DNA of 64,000 bases, taken from NCBI RefSeq assembly GCF_036199905.1, contig NZ_CP108109.1, positions 868,001 to 932,000 of the forward strand. The letters are read 5' to 3'. This stretch comes from Streptomyces sp. NBC_00223. GTDB taxonomy: Bacteria > Actinomycetota > Actinomycetes > Streptomycetales > Streptomycetaceae. The notes under the pieces were generated by a model. The model had not been told where the DNA came from and did no database searches. It saw only the letters and a list, made by a program, of their open reading frames with translations. Below are positions 8,564-16,596 of this stretch, piece after piece (positions within the stretch are counted from its first letter, which is position 1; each line of letters starts with the position of its first letter). A program made the translations under genes and the position numbers.

Positions 8564-10613
8564 GTCGGGCCTCCGCGTCCATCGAGTCCACGGTGTTCAT
8601 CGCGTCCGCCGTGTTCCTCGCGTCCGCCGTGTTCCTCGCGTCCGCCGTGTTCCTCGCGTCCGCCGTGCTTATCGCGTCCACGGTGTTCATCGCGTCCGTC
8701 GCGTCCACGGCGTCCGTCGCGTCCACGGCGTCCGGCACCGTCAACGGGGTGCCGTCGAGTCCGCCGCCGTCGGCGAACCGTTCCGCCTGGATGCTGAACA
8801 TCCGGGCGTACCTGCCGCCGAGCAGCATGAGTTCGTCATGGCTTCCCTCTTCGACGACCTCACCGTGGTCCAGCACCACGATCCGGTCCACCCGGCGCAC
8901 GGTGGAGAACCGGTGCGAGATCAGCACGGTGGTCAGACCGGCGGTGAGTTCGAGGAAGCGGTCGTAGATCTCGGCCTCGGCCCGGATGTCCAGGGCGGCG
9001 GTCGGTTCGTCCAGTACGAGGACCTGGGCCCCCGCCTGGACCGCGAACAGGGCGCGGGCAAGGGCGATGCGCTGCCACTGTCCGCCGGACAGGTCGGTGC
9101 CGCCGGTGTACTCGGGGGACAGCACGGTGTCCCAGCCGTGGGGGAACGACTCGATGAGCGGGAGGATCCCGGCGCGTTCGGCGGCCGTCCGCATCAGCTC
9201 CCGGTCGTCGGCGCGGTGGGGCGCGCCGAGCGTGATGTTGTCCGCGACGCTGAGGTGGTACCGGGCGAAGTCCTGGAACAGCACGCTGATCCGGCGGCGC
9301 CAGGCCGGCGGGTCCAGGTCGCCCAGGTCCCGGCCGTCCACCTCGATCCGGCCGGCGGTCGGGGCGTGCAGCCCGCACAGCAGCTTCACGAGGGAACTCT
9401 TGCCGGCGCCGTTGTCGCCGACGATCGCCAGCGACCGGCCGACGGGGATGGTGAGGTCGACGCGTCGCAGGGCGTTCCGTTCGGTGCCCGGATACCGCAG
9501 GGCGACCGCGCGGTAGCGGATGGCCTCGGCGGGCAGGGCGTCCGTCGTTCCCCCCGCCTCGGGCGCCGGTCCGGCTGCCGACCGCGGGCTGTCCGAGGTG
9601 CGCTCGCCGAGCGCCAGGACATGGGGGACCGCGGCTGACGCGAACGCGAGCTGGGCGTTCTGGTCGTCGAAGGCGGTGTAGTTGTTGGCGAGCGCGAGGG
9701 CCTGGGTGTAGACGGCGATGGCCGCCAGGCCGAGGTGATGGTGTGCGGCGGCCCACGCGAGCATCCCGTACGAGAGCAGGTTGACGGCGCCGAGCATGCC
9801 GGTGGTGGCGGCGATGAGCCGTGCGCGCGGCCGGCGTTTGCGCCACACCGGTTCCATGGCGGCCCGCCAGGTGCTCTCGAACCGGGACGTCAGCCAGTCG
9901 AGCATGCCCCAGAGCCGCAGCTCCTTCGCGGGTCCTGAGGTGACCGCGAGGTCGCGGAGGTATTCGGCCTCCTGAAGCGCCTTGCTCTGGCCGAACGCGA
10001 GCTCACCGACCCGGAAGTACTCGCGCTGCATGAAGTGCACCGCGAGCGGCCAGGCGATGAGCCACAACAGGCCGAGCCACCAGTGGAAGGTGAGCAGGAC
10101 GGCGGCGCCCATGAGCGCCCGCAGCCACGCGGGCAGCACATAGGCGAGGGCGGAGACGGCCTGGCCGGGCCGTCCGCTGTCGGAGACGCCGAGCCCGCGC
10201 ACGACCCGCAGGGCCGCGAGTACGTCGGGGTCCGAGAGATGGTCCACCCGGTCCGGACGGCCGACGGCCGCCAGCGCCTCCTGCTGGAGGAAGCGGTCGG
10301 TGTCGCGGCCGAGAGTGTCCGCCAGGGTGCTGACCAGCGGGGGCACGCTCTGCTGGAGCACCACGAGCGCGCCGGTGAAGCCGAGCAGGGTGAACAGGTG
10401 CCCGCCTGCGGGCGAGGACAGTCCGTCCCGCAGCGCATCCGGCACCGCCCCGATGAGCAGGCCGGTCGCCACCGCGACGGCGGTGGGAAGGGTCGAGACG
10501 ATCACCAGACCGGCCAGGCCCCAGGCGGTCCTGACTCGGCTGATCCGCGGAAGCAACCGCACCAGGGCGACCGTTCCGGCGAGTGCGGGTGGGATGCGCA
10601 ACCTAAATAACAC
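8556..10613 (-). CDS. ABC exporter (TMD-NBD) 2 with repetitive C-terminal tail and TTA codon 2
   Basis: Half-size ABC exporter of 685 residues and probable partner of the next gene. Membrane domain first, then the NBD with Walker A GDNGAGKSS, signature LSGGQWQ, Walker B VLVLDEPTAALD and H-loop ISHRFST. The last 60 residues or so are a low-complexity tail built from NTADARNTADAR-like units encoded by a minisatellite; this is absent from normal exporters. GTG start at 10613 is supported by AAGGGA seven bases upstream. The second codon is TTA (10608-10610), the rare leucine codon read by the bldA tRNA in Streptomyces, so translation of the exporter operon may be restricted to late growth. First gene of the operon, preceded by about 1 kb of non-coding DNA. 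Confidence 0.87.
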   Translation of the reverse strand: MLFRLRIPPALAGTVALVRLLPRISRVRTAWGLAGLVIVSTLPTAVAVATGLLIGAVPDALRDGLSSPAGGHLFTLLGFTGALVVLQQSVPPLVSTLADTLGRDTDRFLQQEALAAVGRPDRVDHLSDPDVLAALRVVRGLGVSDSGRPGQAVSALAYVLPAWLRALMGAAVLLTFHWWLGLLWLIAWPLAVHFMQREYFRVGELAFGQSKALQEAEYLRDLAVTSGPAKELRLWGMLDWLTSRFESTWRAAMEPVWRKRRPRARLIAATTGMLGAVNLLSYGMLAWAAAHHHLGLAAIAVYTQALALANNYTAFDDQNAQLAFASAAVPHVLALGERTSDSPRSAAGPAPEAGGTTDALPAEAIRYRAVALRYPGTERNALRRVDLTIPVGRSLAIVGDNGAGKSSLVKLLCGLHAPTAGRIEVDGRDLGDLDPPAWRRRISVLFQDFARYHLSVADNITLGAPHRADDRELMRTAAERAGILPLIESFPHGWDTVLSPEYTGGTDLSGGQWQRIALARALFAVQAGAQVLVLDEPTAALDIRAEAEIYDRFLELTAGLTTVLISHRFSTVRRVDRIVVLDHGEVVEEGSHDELMLLGGRYARMFSIQAERFADGGGLDGTPLTVPDAVDATDAVDATDAMNTVDAISTADARNTADARNTADARNTADAMNTVDSMDAEARRA
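8593..8730. repeat. 18-bp minisatellite in exporter C-terminal tail
   Basis: Four consecutive 18-bp units near GTGTTCCTCGCGTCCGCC (8593-8664), two diverged units (8665-8700) and then 9-bp half units to about 8730. All units are multiples of three, so copy-number change would lengthen or shorten the exporter tail without breaking the frame. Confidence 0.9.
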
Positions 10614-10723
10614 GGTGAAGTCCCTTGCGTGCGGTCGGGCAGCGTGGGGGGTGCGTACGGCCGTGCGCGAGATGCGTGGAGGTGCACATGCTCAAGACTC
10701 GGCAAGCCGGGGTATCCAGCCAG

Positions 10724-10747
10724 CCGAAACTTTCGGAATAATTCCGA
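10724..10747. promoter_or_regulatory. Overlapping palindromes, candidate operator 1
   Basis: CCGAAACTTTCGG (10724-10736) is a perfect 6-bp inverted repeat with one central base. It overlaps TCGGAATAATTCCGA (10733-10747), a perfect 7-bp inverted repeat. The CGAAA-N-TTTCG core resembles LacI-family operators described upstream of Streptomyces xylanase genes. It lies about 110-130 bp upstream of the exporter start. Confidence 0.5.
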
Positions 10748-10888
10748 CAGCGAGCGGCAACTTATGGGGATTCCCACAAAGTGTCAATACCCTCAAGGCA
10801 CGGGGAAATGCCGGTTCGTTGCACCGGAAGACCTTGCCACCGGCAGGTGTGCGGGCGTAACGCTCGAAGCGGTCATCTGATTCGACCC

Positions 10889-10917
10889 CGAAAGTTTCGA
10901 ATGGCATTCGTAATGCC
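10889..10917. promoter_or_regulatory. Adjacent palindromes, candidate operator 2
   Basis: CGAAAGTTTCG (10889-10899) repeats the core of the site 164 bp away. It is immediately followed by GGCATTCGTAATGCC (10903-10917), a 6-bp inverted repeat. Two copies of a CGAAA-N-TTTCG palindrome so close together suggest a DNA-looping or cooperative repressor arrangement. Confidence 0.45.
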
Positions 10918-11623
10918 TGAGCACTTCGACCCTCCCGGGCGGTCAGCACCGTGCGGGTCGGCGTGCTCCGTCGCCGCGCACCGGGCGGGACGTGAGGATC
11001 GGGCGCCTTGTCGGAAGTCGACAACACATCGACATTTCGGCCCGCACGGCAATGAGCCATGGCAGCACCGCCGCAGGCCACCCGCGTGTGCGGCCACCGG
11101 GCGCCCACCGGTCCCAACAGCCTCATGCGACCCATCGGCCCCAGGACTTTTCAGGTGCTTTCGACTCTGCCCGAGGGAGCGCCGGGGGACTTTCCACCGC
11201 CCAGGACAGCAAACCGCTCATGTTCTTCCGACGCAGGGCGGGGGGCGGTCCGCGCCGAGCAAATCGACGTGGTCATTCGCCGAACCCATCGGAGAACGAC
11301 TTGTCTTCGGGGTACAACCACTACCCCTCCAGACCTGCCGCCGCTCTGACCGCCGCACCGAACCGCTCACGCGGTTGATCGCCGTCAAACAGCTCACCCG
11401 TGGGGTCGGTCGGGGCTGTTGAATACGCCCACCCACGTCGTCGGGCCCCCCACGCCGACCGAGGTGCCATCAAGTGACGGGTGCGGAGCATCCGTTCAGG
11501 TCCGGCCACCGTAGTCGGACCGAACCCTGCGAACGGCTCGGATCGGCCCAGGCGCGATCTCGCCAAGCGGCCGCAGCGGAGGCGCGGCGGGCAACACCTC
11601 GCCGGCGCGAGCCCCGTGCTCTC

Positions 11624-12736
11624 TCAGCCGGTGTGGAGGATCCGGAAGCGGTCGGGTTCCGCCGGATCCCGGTCGACGACCTGGATCGGCGGCCACGCCC
11701 ATTGCCACACGCTGATGCCCGGCGTGCGGGAGAACCGGATCTGCCCGCGGGTGCCTTCGACTGCGACGCGCGGCCAGGATTCGGCGATGCGCGCCCGGTC
11801 GGTGCCGTGAGAACGCAGCACATCGGCGAGGACGGCGACCGCGTCGTAGCCCTCGAAGGCCACGAAGGAGGGCGCTTCGGCCAGCCGCTCGCGCAGGGCC
11901 GTCCCGACTCGTGCCCCGAGTGGGCCGAGGTGCTCGGGCAGGTAGCGCAGGAACGGGATCGCGGCGCCGTCGTCGCCCAGCAGCGTCACCCATTCGGCGA
12001 ACTCCGGTTGCCCGGCCGGAGCACCGATCGTGATCTCGGCGAGGCGCGGGTCGCGGCGGACGGACTTGACGATCGGCACGGCCGGCTCCGGGTTGCCGAC
12101 CAGAAGAAGGAGGGCTGTCGCACGGTTGTCGACGAGTTCGTCGCACAAGGCCGTGGGGGTGAGCGCGCGCGTGTCGAGTTCGATGACGGTGCCGCCGCGT
12201 GGAGCGAGGTGGTCCCGTAGAACGCGGGCCCCGGACGCCCAGTAGACACTCGGCTCGGCTGCTACGGCGATACGGCTGTGGCCCGCGCCGACGAGGAAGT
12301 CCGCGTAGATCCGCCAGCCGCGGGACTGCGCCGGGGCGAGGCGCGCGACCCATTCCGTCGGCTGTTCGGTGAGCGCGTCGAGCACCACCGACGAGCAGAG
12401 GAACGGCAGGCCGAGGGCATCGGCCCTGGCGGCAGCGGCGCGAGCGACGACACTGTGGTACTCCCCCGCCACGGCGGCCACGCCCAGGCGGGCCAATTCG
12501 TCCACGGCCGCCGCGGCCCTCCGCGGATCAGCCGCGGTGTCCCGGACCACCAGCTCCAACGGTCTTCCGCCGATCCCGCCGGCGTCGTTGACTTCGCCGA
12601 CGGCCAGTTCGAGTCCGGCGAGCAAGTGCCGGCCCGCCTCGACCCAGCCGGGCCGAGTCAGCGGAACGAGAGCGCCGATCCGGACGGACGGTCCGTCAGT
12701 CCGCGCCGCTTCAGGCGGCGATGGTGGCGTACTCAT
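11624..12736 (-). CDS. Periplasmic-binding-protein-like (Leu/Ile/Val type) protein without signal peptide
   Basis: A 370-residue type-I periplasmic binding fold of the branched-chain amino acid/amide receptor group: IGALVPLTRPGW near the N-terminus, LAVGEVNDAGGIGGRPLEL, and an AGEYHS hinge-like segment. No signal peptide or lipobox is visible, so it is probably cytoplasmic and a sensor rather than a transporter component, and no LIV permease genes are nearby. Start at ATG 12736 preceded by GGGAG about 10 bases upstream; the longer frame adds 17 residues of unlikely composition. It stands alone between the exporter upstream region and a 330-bp gap with no gene. Confidence 0.75.
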   Translation of the reverse strand: MSTPPSPPEAARTDGPSVRIGALVPLTRPGWVEAGRHLLAGLELAVGEVNDAGGIGGRPLELVVRDTAADPRRAAAAVDELARLGVAAVAGEYHSVVARAAAARADALGLPFLCSSVVLDALTEQPTEWVARLAPAQSRGWRIYADFLVGAGHSRIAVAAEPSVYWASGARVLRDHLAPRGGTVIELDTRALTPTALCDELVDNRATALLLLVGNPEPAVPIVKSVRRDPRLAEITIGAPAGQPEFAEWVTLLGDDGAAIPFLRYLPEHLGPLGARVGTALRERLAEAPSFVAFEGYDAVAVLADVLRSHGTDRARIAESWPRVAVEGTRGQIRFSRTPGISVWQWAWPPIQVVDRDPAEPDRFRILHTG

Positions 12737-13066
12737 GTGTTGGCGTCTCCCGTGTGACGATGCGGTCGCGGTCCGCCCGGATCGCAAAGCGGCAAGGCCC
12801 GGTGGTACGCGTGCGTCTCATCTCGCCGTGGCGGGCGCACCCGGGTGACCATGCCGGACATTGCATCCACCACGACGCCAACGGGCAACCGATTATCCGT
12901 TCGCCCCGAACCCGCGCGAGCCCCACGCCGCCCGCGTCCCGGCCCGACTCGAAGCGGCAGCGGGTAATCCCCGGCGTTTTCCGCCCCAAGGTCGGCGCCC
13001 TCCGCCACGGGGTCACAGGTGTGCGTCACCGGCAGCGGGTCAACGCCGAGGCCGGACGGCCAGGGA

Positions 13067-13384
13067 TCAGCGCCGGGTGAGGCGGTCGTAGAGGCCGGTC
13101 CAGGCGGAGTCCTGGGCGGTGGGCGGCTTGTGGTCGCAGAAGGGCAGGGCGCGCTGGGACGTGTAGTAGCGGAGCATGTCGAGGACGGCCCGTGGGGAGC
13201 TGTCCTTGCCGCCGGTGTAGTCGGAACCGGGCAGTACGTGCTGGTGCACCCGGCACGTGGGGTGGGCGTCGGGTGAGCCCTGGTCGAGGGCGCCGGTGCG
13301 GGGGCCCGAGGCACCGCAGGCCGTCAGCGCGACGGCGAGCAGCAGCAGGGCCGCGGTGCGGGCGGGGCGGGACGGGGACGACAT
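13067..13384 (-). CDS. Small lipoprotein, unknown function
   Basis: A 105-residue protein with a classic lipoprotein signal: basic N-terminus, hydrophobic stretch and lipobox LTAC with Cys about residue 23. The mature part is short and soluble and contains two further cysteines (TCRVHQHV and LPFCDHK), possibly a disulfide or metal pair. The ATG is preceded by GAGGAGGCC, a strong ribosome binding site. It lies 47 bp downstream of the NicO-type transporter in the same orientation, so it may belong to that metal-related operon. Family not recognised. Confidence 0.75.
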   Translation of the reverse strand: MSSPSRPARTAALLLLAVALTACGASGPRTGALDQGSPDAHPTCRVHQHVLPGSDYTGGKDSSPRAVLDMLRYYTSQRALPFCDHKPPTAQDSAWTGLYDRLTRR

Positions 13385-13431
13385 GGTGGCCTCCTCGGGG
13401 AACAGATGGTTACGCGTGGGCGCCGGCGCCG

Positions 13432-15189
13432 TCACATCGGCACGGCCCGCAGTGCGGTGCCGATTCCGACGGCCAGGATGAGCAGCGCGGTGCCCAGTGG
13501 GGTGAGCCTCGTGCCCCAGCCGGCCAGTGCGTGCCAGCGGCCCCCTTCGAGTGCCGGAAGCCGGTCGCGGAGCTTGAGCAGGACGAGTCCCGCGGCGGCG
13601 AGCGTGGCGGCCATGCCGAGGCCGTAGCAGACGACGAGCAGCACACCGAAGCCGGTGCGGCCCAGCGCGATGGAGCCGAGCAGCACCACGAGGGCGGACG
13701 GGCTGGGAACCAGGCCCCCCGCGATACCGATGCCGACCAGCCCGCCCCTCCCCCGACGGGGGCCGTGGCTGTGACGGTGCTGCCCGAGCCACCCGTGCCC
13801 GTGGCTGTGCTCATGTCCGTGCTCGTGCCGGTGCTCGTGCCCATGCCCATGGCTGTGCCCGTGTTCGTGCTCAGCCCCATGCCCGCGCCCGTGTTCATGC
13901 CCATGCCCGTGCTCATGCCCGCGCCCGCTCGCCGGCGCCTCGTCGTCCAGGACCGCCGTCGCCGTCGCCGACACCGCTACCGCCGCGGACCGGTGCGGCC
14001 GGTCGTGGACGTGCGGCGCCGGGCCGTGATCATGATCGTGATCGCGGTCGTGGTGCTCGTGGTGGTGAGCGGAGTGCCCGTGCTCCGGCGCCGGTTCCGC
14101 CGTACGGAAGGCGCGCAGCGCGGCCGGCAGCAGCCACAGCCCGGCCGCGGTGATGACGAGACCGCTGACCGTACCCAGCCAGGCCAGGACGTCCTCGCCG
14201 ACCAGCGCCGAGGAGACACTGAGCGCGACCCCGAGGGCGAGTACCGAGGCGGTGTGGGTGAGCGTGACCGTGCCGGCGACGGTGACCGCGTCACGCGGGC
14301 GGCCGTGACGGCCGGCCAGGTAGGCGGCCATGATGGTCTTGCCGTGGCCGGGAAGCGCGGCGTGGCCGGCCCCGAGCACCAGCGACATGAGGACCGCGAG
14401 CAGGCCCACGGGCAGGGTGAGCCTGCGTTGGTCCGTCAGGGCGCCGAGGTGCCGGTCGAGTGCCGCGTACCAGTCCGCCGCCCACCCGGCGCCCGGTGTG
14501 CCCGCGGCGGTGGCGGCGCCGCCGCCGGCGCCCAGCGCGATGTCGGCGGCACGCCTGTCGAGCGGGCTGGACAGCAGGTCCGCGGGATAGGCGTGCAGTT
14601 CGTGCGACACGGATCGCGCGGGTACGTCCGAGGTACCGATCCGGACGCCGTCGCCGCGTGCGGTGATCTCGTGCCAGCCGATACGGGAGTCGTCGACACC
14701 GGAGGTGAACCGCACGCGGTCGCCGCCGCCGAGGCCGGCGGGGGCGGTCAGCCGGCACTCCAGCCGCCCGGTGTCCAGCCCGGCCTGGCCGCGTACGAGG
14801 CGATAGGAACCGGTCGTGAGGCGGAACGCGAGTGTCCGCCGCGCGGGGTCCCCCTGCGCCGCCGAGGCGGTGGCGCGGACGTGTTCGGCCAGGGCCGAGC
14901 AGGCGCGCCGGGCCTCGGCGGCGGCTTCCGCCGGGCTGAGGGTGCCGTCGTGGTCGGTGTCCATGGCGGGCATGGCCTGGAGGGTGGGGATCTCGGCGGT
15001 GTCGACGACCGCGAGGTCGTCGACCCGGTCCGGGTGCAGGGTGAGGCCGTCATAGCGGTTGACGGTGAAGTTGCCGAGCGGGTGGGCGGCCGCCGGGACG
15101 CACGCCGCCCACAGCAGCGTGGGGACGGCGGCCAGCAGCAGGGCGGCGCGGTGGAGTCGGCGGATCGGGGCTCCCGTGGGGACGGTCAT
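13432..15189 (-). CDS. NicO/RcnA-type nickel/cobalt transporter with His-rich loop
   Basis: A 585-residue membrane protein. It has an N-terminal signal segment ending near AAAHPLGNF, then an extracytoplasmic domain of about 230 residues including an EF-hand-like DTDHDGTLSPAE loop. The NicO membrane domain begins with the hallmark GAGHAALPGHGKT. Between the membrane halves lies a histidine-rich loop (GHEHGHGHEHGRGHG and similar) of roughly 110 residues, typical of nickel/cobalt-binding transporters. HupE/RcnA-like proteins export or import Ni or Co; direction is not decided by sequence. The ATG overlaps the stop of the TPR gene (ATGA), so it is third in the DUF4331-TPR-NicO operon. Confidence 0.85.
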   Translation of the reverse strand: MTVPTGAPIRRLHRAALLLAAVPTLLWAACVPAAAHPLGNFTVNRYDGLTLHPDRVDDLAVVDTAEIPTLQAMPAMDTDHDGTLSPAEAAAEARRACSALAEHVRATASAAQGDPARRTLAFRLTTGSYRLVRGQAGLDTGRLECRLTAPAGLGGGDRVRFTSGVDDSRIGWHEITARGDGVRIGTSDVPARSVSHELHAYPADLLSSPLDRRAADIALGAGGGAATAAGTPGAGWAADWYAALDRHLGALTDQRRLTLPVGLLAVLMSLVLGAGHAALPGHGKTIMAAYLAGRHGRPRDAVTVAGTVTLTHTASVLALGVALSVSSALVGEDVLAWLGTVSGLVITAAGLWLLPAALRAFRTAEPAPEHGHSAHHHEHHDRDHDHDHGPAPHVHDRPHRSAAVAVSATATAVLDDEAPASGRGHEHGHGHEHGRGHGAEHEHGHSHGHGHEHRHEHGHEHSHGHGWLGQHRHSHGPRRGRGGLVGIGIAGGLVPSPSALVVLLGSIALGRTGFGVLLVVCYGLGMAATLAAAGLVLLKLRDRLPALEGGRWHALAGWGTRLTPLGTALLILAVGIGTALRAVPM

Positions 15190-16517
15190 CGCTGTCCTTG
15201 GAGACGGGCCAGACGCGTACGGGCGTCGGGCGCGCGGAGCGGGGAGAAGTACGGGTTGGCGGCGAGCGCGCCCGCGAGGTCGGTACGGGCCGAAGCGGTG
15301 TCACCGAGGGACTGCTCGATGACACCGCGGTGGTAGCGCAGCAGGGCGTCGCGCCAGCCGAGCCGGTCGGCCTGCCGGGCCAGCGGCAGTGCTTCGGCGT
15401 CCCGCCCGGCCCGGTGCAGTGCCCAGCCCAGAGCGTCGGCGACCAGGACGCTGTGCCGCCTGTTCCATTCGGCGGTCAGGAGGGTGACGGCGAGCTTCGG
15501 GTCGCCGTGGTCGGCCTGGTACTGGCCGAGATTGAGGTCGTCCACGACGCCGTTGGCGGCGAAGAGCTTCTGCTCGGCCTGGAGCACGCCGTACTCCGTA
15601 CGGGCCTCGCCGACCCTGCCGAGGGACTGGAGCAACTCGCCGTACTCCAGGACGTACTGCGGCTGCGGCACCCGCGCGATGGCGGTGCGGTAGTCGGTGA
15701 CGGCACGGTCGGTCCGTCCGAGCGCGGCCTCCGCGCGCGCCGACCCGGCGAGCGAGGCGGTGTACGTCGGGTCGGCGGCGAGTGCCCGCCGGTAGTGGTC
15801 GAGCGCCTGTTGCGGATGGCCGGTGTTGAAGGCCAGTTCCCCCAGGTAGTGCTGGCAGAAGGCCACGTCGGCGGGCGAGGAGGCGTCGTCCAGTGCGCGC
15901 TGGAGGGCTTGGGCGGCCTCGGTGGTGCGGCCGTGCAGCTCCAGGGTGTAGGAGGCGCGGGTGAAGGACTCGGTGGAAGGGTGAAGGTCGAGCATGTGCT
16001 GGACGGCGTCCTGCGCGGCCCGGTCGTCGCCGAGCTGGGTCAGCGCGTCGTTGAGGGCGCCGTAGGGCTGCCAGGCGTACGGGTCGTCGGCGACGGCCTT
16101 GTCGGCCCAGGTGCGCGCCTGGGCGAACCGGTGCCGGGCGTTGGCGAGTCCGGCCATGCCGGTGAGCGCCGCGGTGTTGTGCTGGGGTTGAAGTGCGAGG
16201 GAACGGCGCAGCGCCGACTCGGACTTGGGGTAGAGCGTCGGATCGACGGCGAGCCGGGCCTGTTCGACGTAGGCCGAGCCGAGCTGGGCCCAGCCGGGCG
16301 CGTCGACCGGCTGTCGGCGCAGCCCCGCCTGGAGCTCGGCGACCACCGCGTCGATGGTCCGCGCCCCGCCCCGGGCGCCGGAGCCGCTGTCGCCGCTGCC
16401 CGGCGCGGCCAGTGGGGCCGGCGGTCCTGGCGGGTCCGCCGTATGCTCCAGCACCGCGAAGCCGGTCAGGCCGGCACACAGCGCGGCGGCGGTGACGATC
16501 AGTGCGAGGCGGCGCAT
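15186..16517 (-). CDS. Exported TPR-repeat protein (paralogue of 21141-22490)
   Basis: A 443-residue protein with an N-terminal signal/anchor helix (RRLALIVTAAALC) followed by about nine tetratricopeptide repeats, for example ALRRSLALQPQHNTAALTGM and YLGELAFNTGHPQQALDHY. TPRs mediate protein-protein contact, so it is probably an extracytoplasmic scaffold. It is clearly homologous along its length to the TPR gene at 21141: both share YYPK/LYPK-S/AE, RVPQPxYVL and ANPYFSPL/INPHFSPL landmarks. It lies 79 bp downstream of the DUF4331 gene and overlaps the NicO gene. Start at ATG 16517, since the frame upstream has no signal-like character. Confidence 0.8.
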   Translation of the reverse strand: MRRLALIVTAAALCAGLTGFAVLEHTADPPGPPAPLAAPGSGDSGSGARGGARTIDAVVAELQAGLRRQPVDAPGWAQLGSAYVEQARLAVDPTLYPKSESALRRSLALQPQHNTAALTGMAGLANARHRFAQARTWADKAVADDPYAWQPYGALNDALTQLGDDRAAQDAVQHMLDLHPSTESFTRASYTLELHGRTTEAAQALQRALDDASSPADVAFCQHYLGELAFNTGHPQQALDHYRRALAADPTYTASLAGSARAEAALGRTDRAVTDYRTAIARVPQPQYVLEYGELLQSLGRVGEARTEYGVLQAEQKLFAANGVVDDLNLGQYQADHGDPKLAVTLLTAEWNRRHSVLVADALGWALHRAGRDAEALPLARQADRLGWRDALLRYHRGVIEQSLGDTASARTDLAGALAANPYFSPLRAPDARTRLARLQGQR

Positions 16518-16596
16518 GGAGGTCGTGTCCTCGGGCTCGAAGGTGGTGGGAGCGGGGTGCCCGTACGGCCGGCAGGTCCGTACGGGCACCCCGGGT

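Larger units (their letters stand above)
10614..11623. other. About 1 kb non-coding region upstream of the ABC exporter operon
   Basis: No convincing coding region: the open frames here lack codon bias, ribosome binding sites and recognisable domains. The left 300 bp contains four strong short palindromes, annotated separately, and is distinctly lower in GC than its surroundings near 10720-10780 and 10880-10920. The right 600 bp shows no structure I can name. Both neighbouring genes read leftward, so this is the promoter region of the exporter operon plus the downstream flank of the solute-binding-like gene. Confidence 0.6.

Noticed and set aside
8593..8730. Possible CRISPR-like array
   Set aside because: Units are contiguous 18- and 9-mers without spacers and are in frame with the exporter gene, so it is a coding minisatellite.
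10781..11422. A 213-codon open frame in the exporter leader
   Set aside because: Contains the palindromes, has no ribosome binding site and no domain-like composition.
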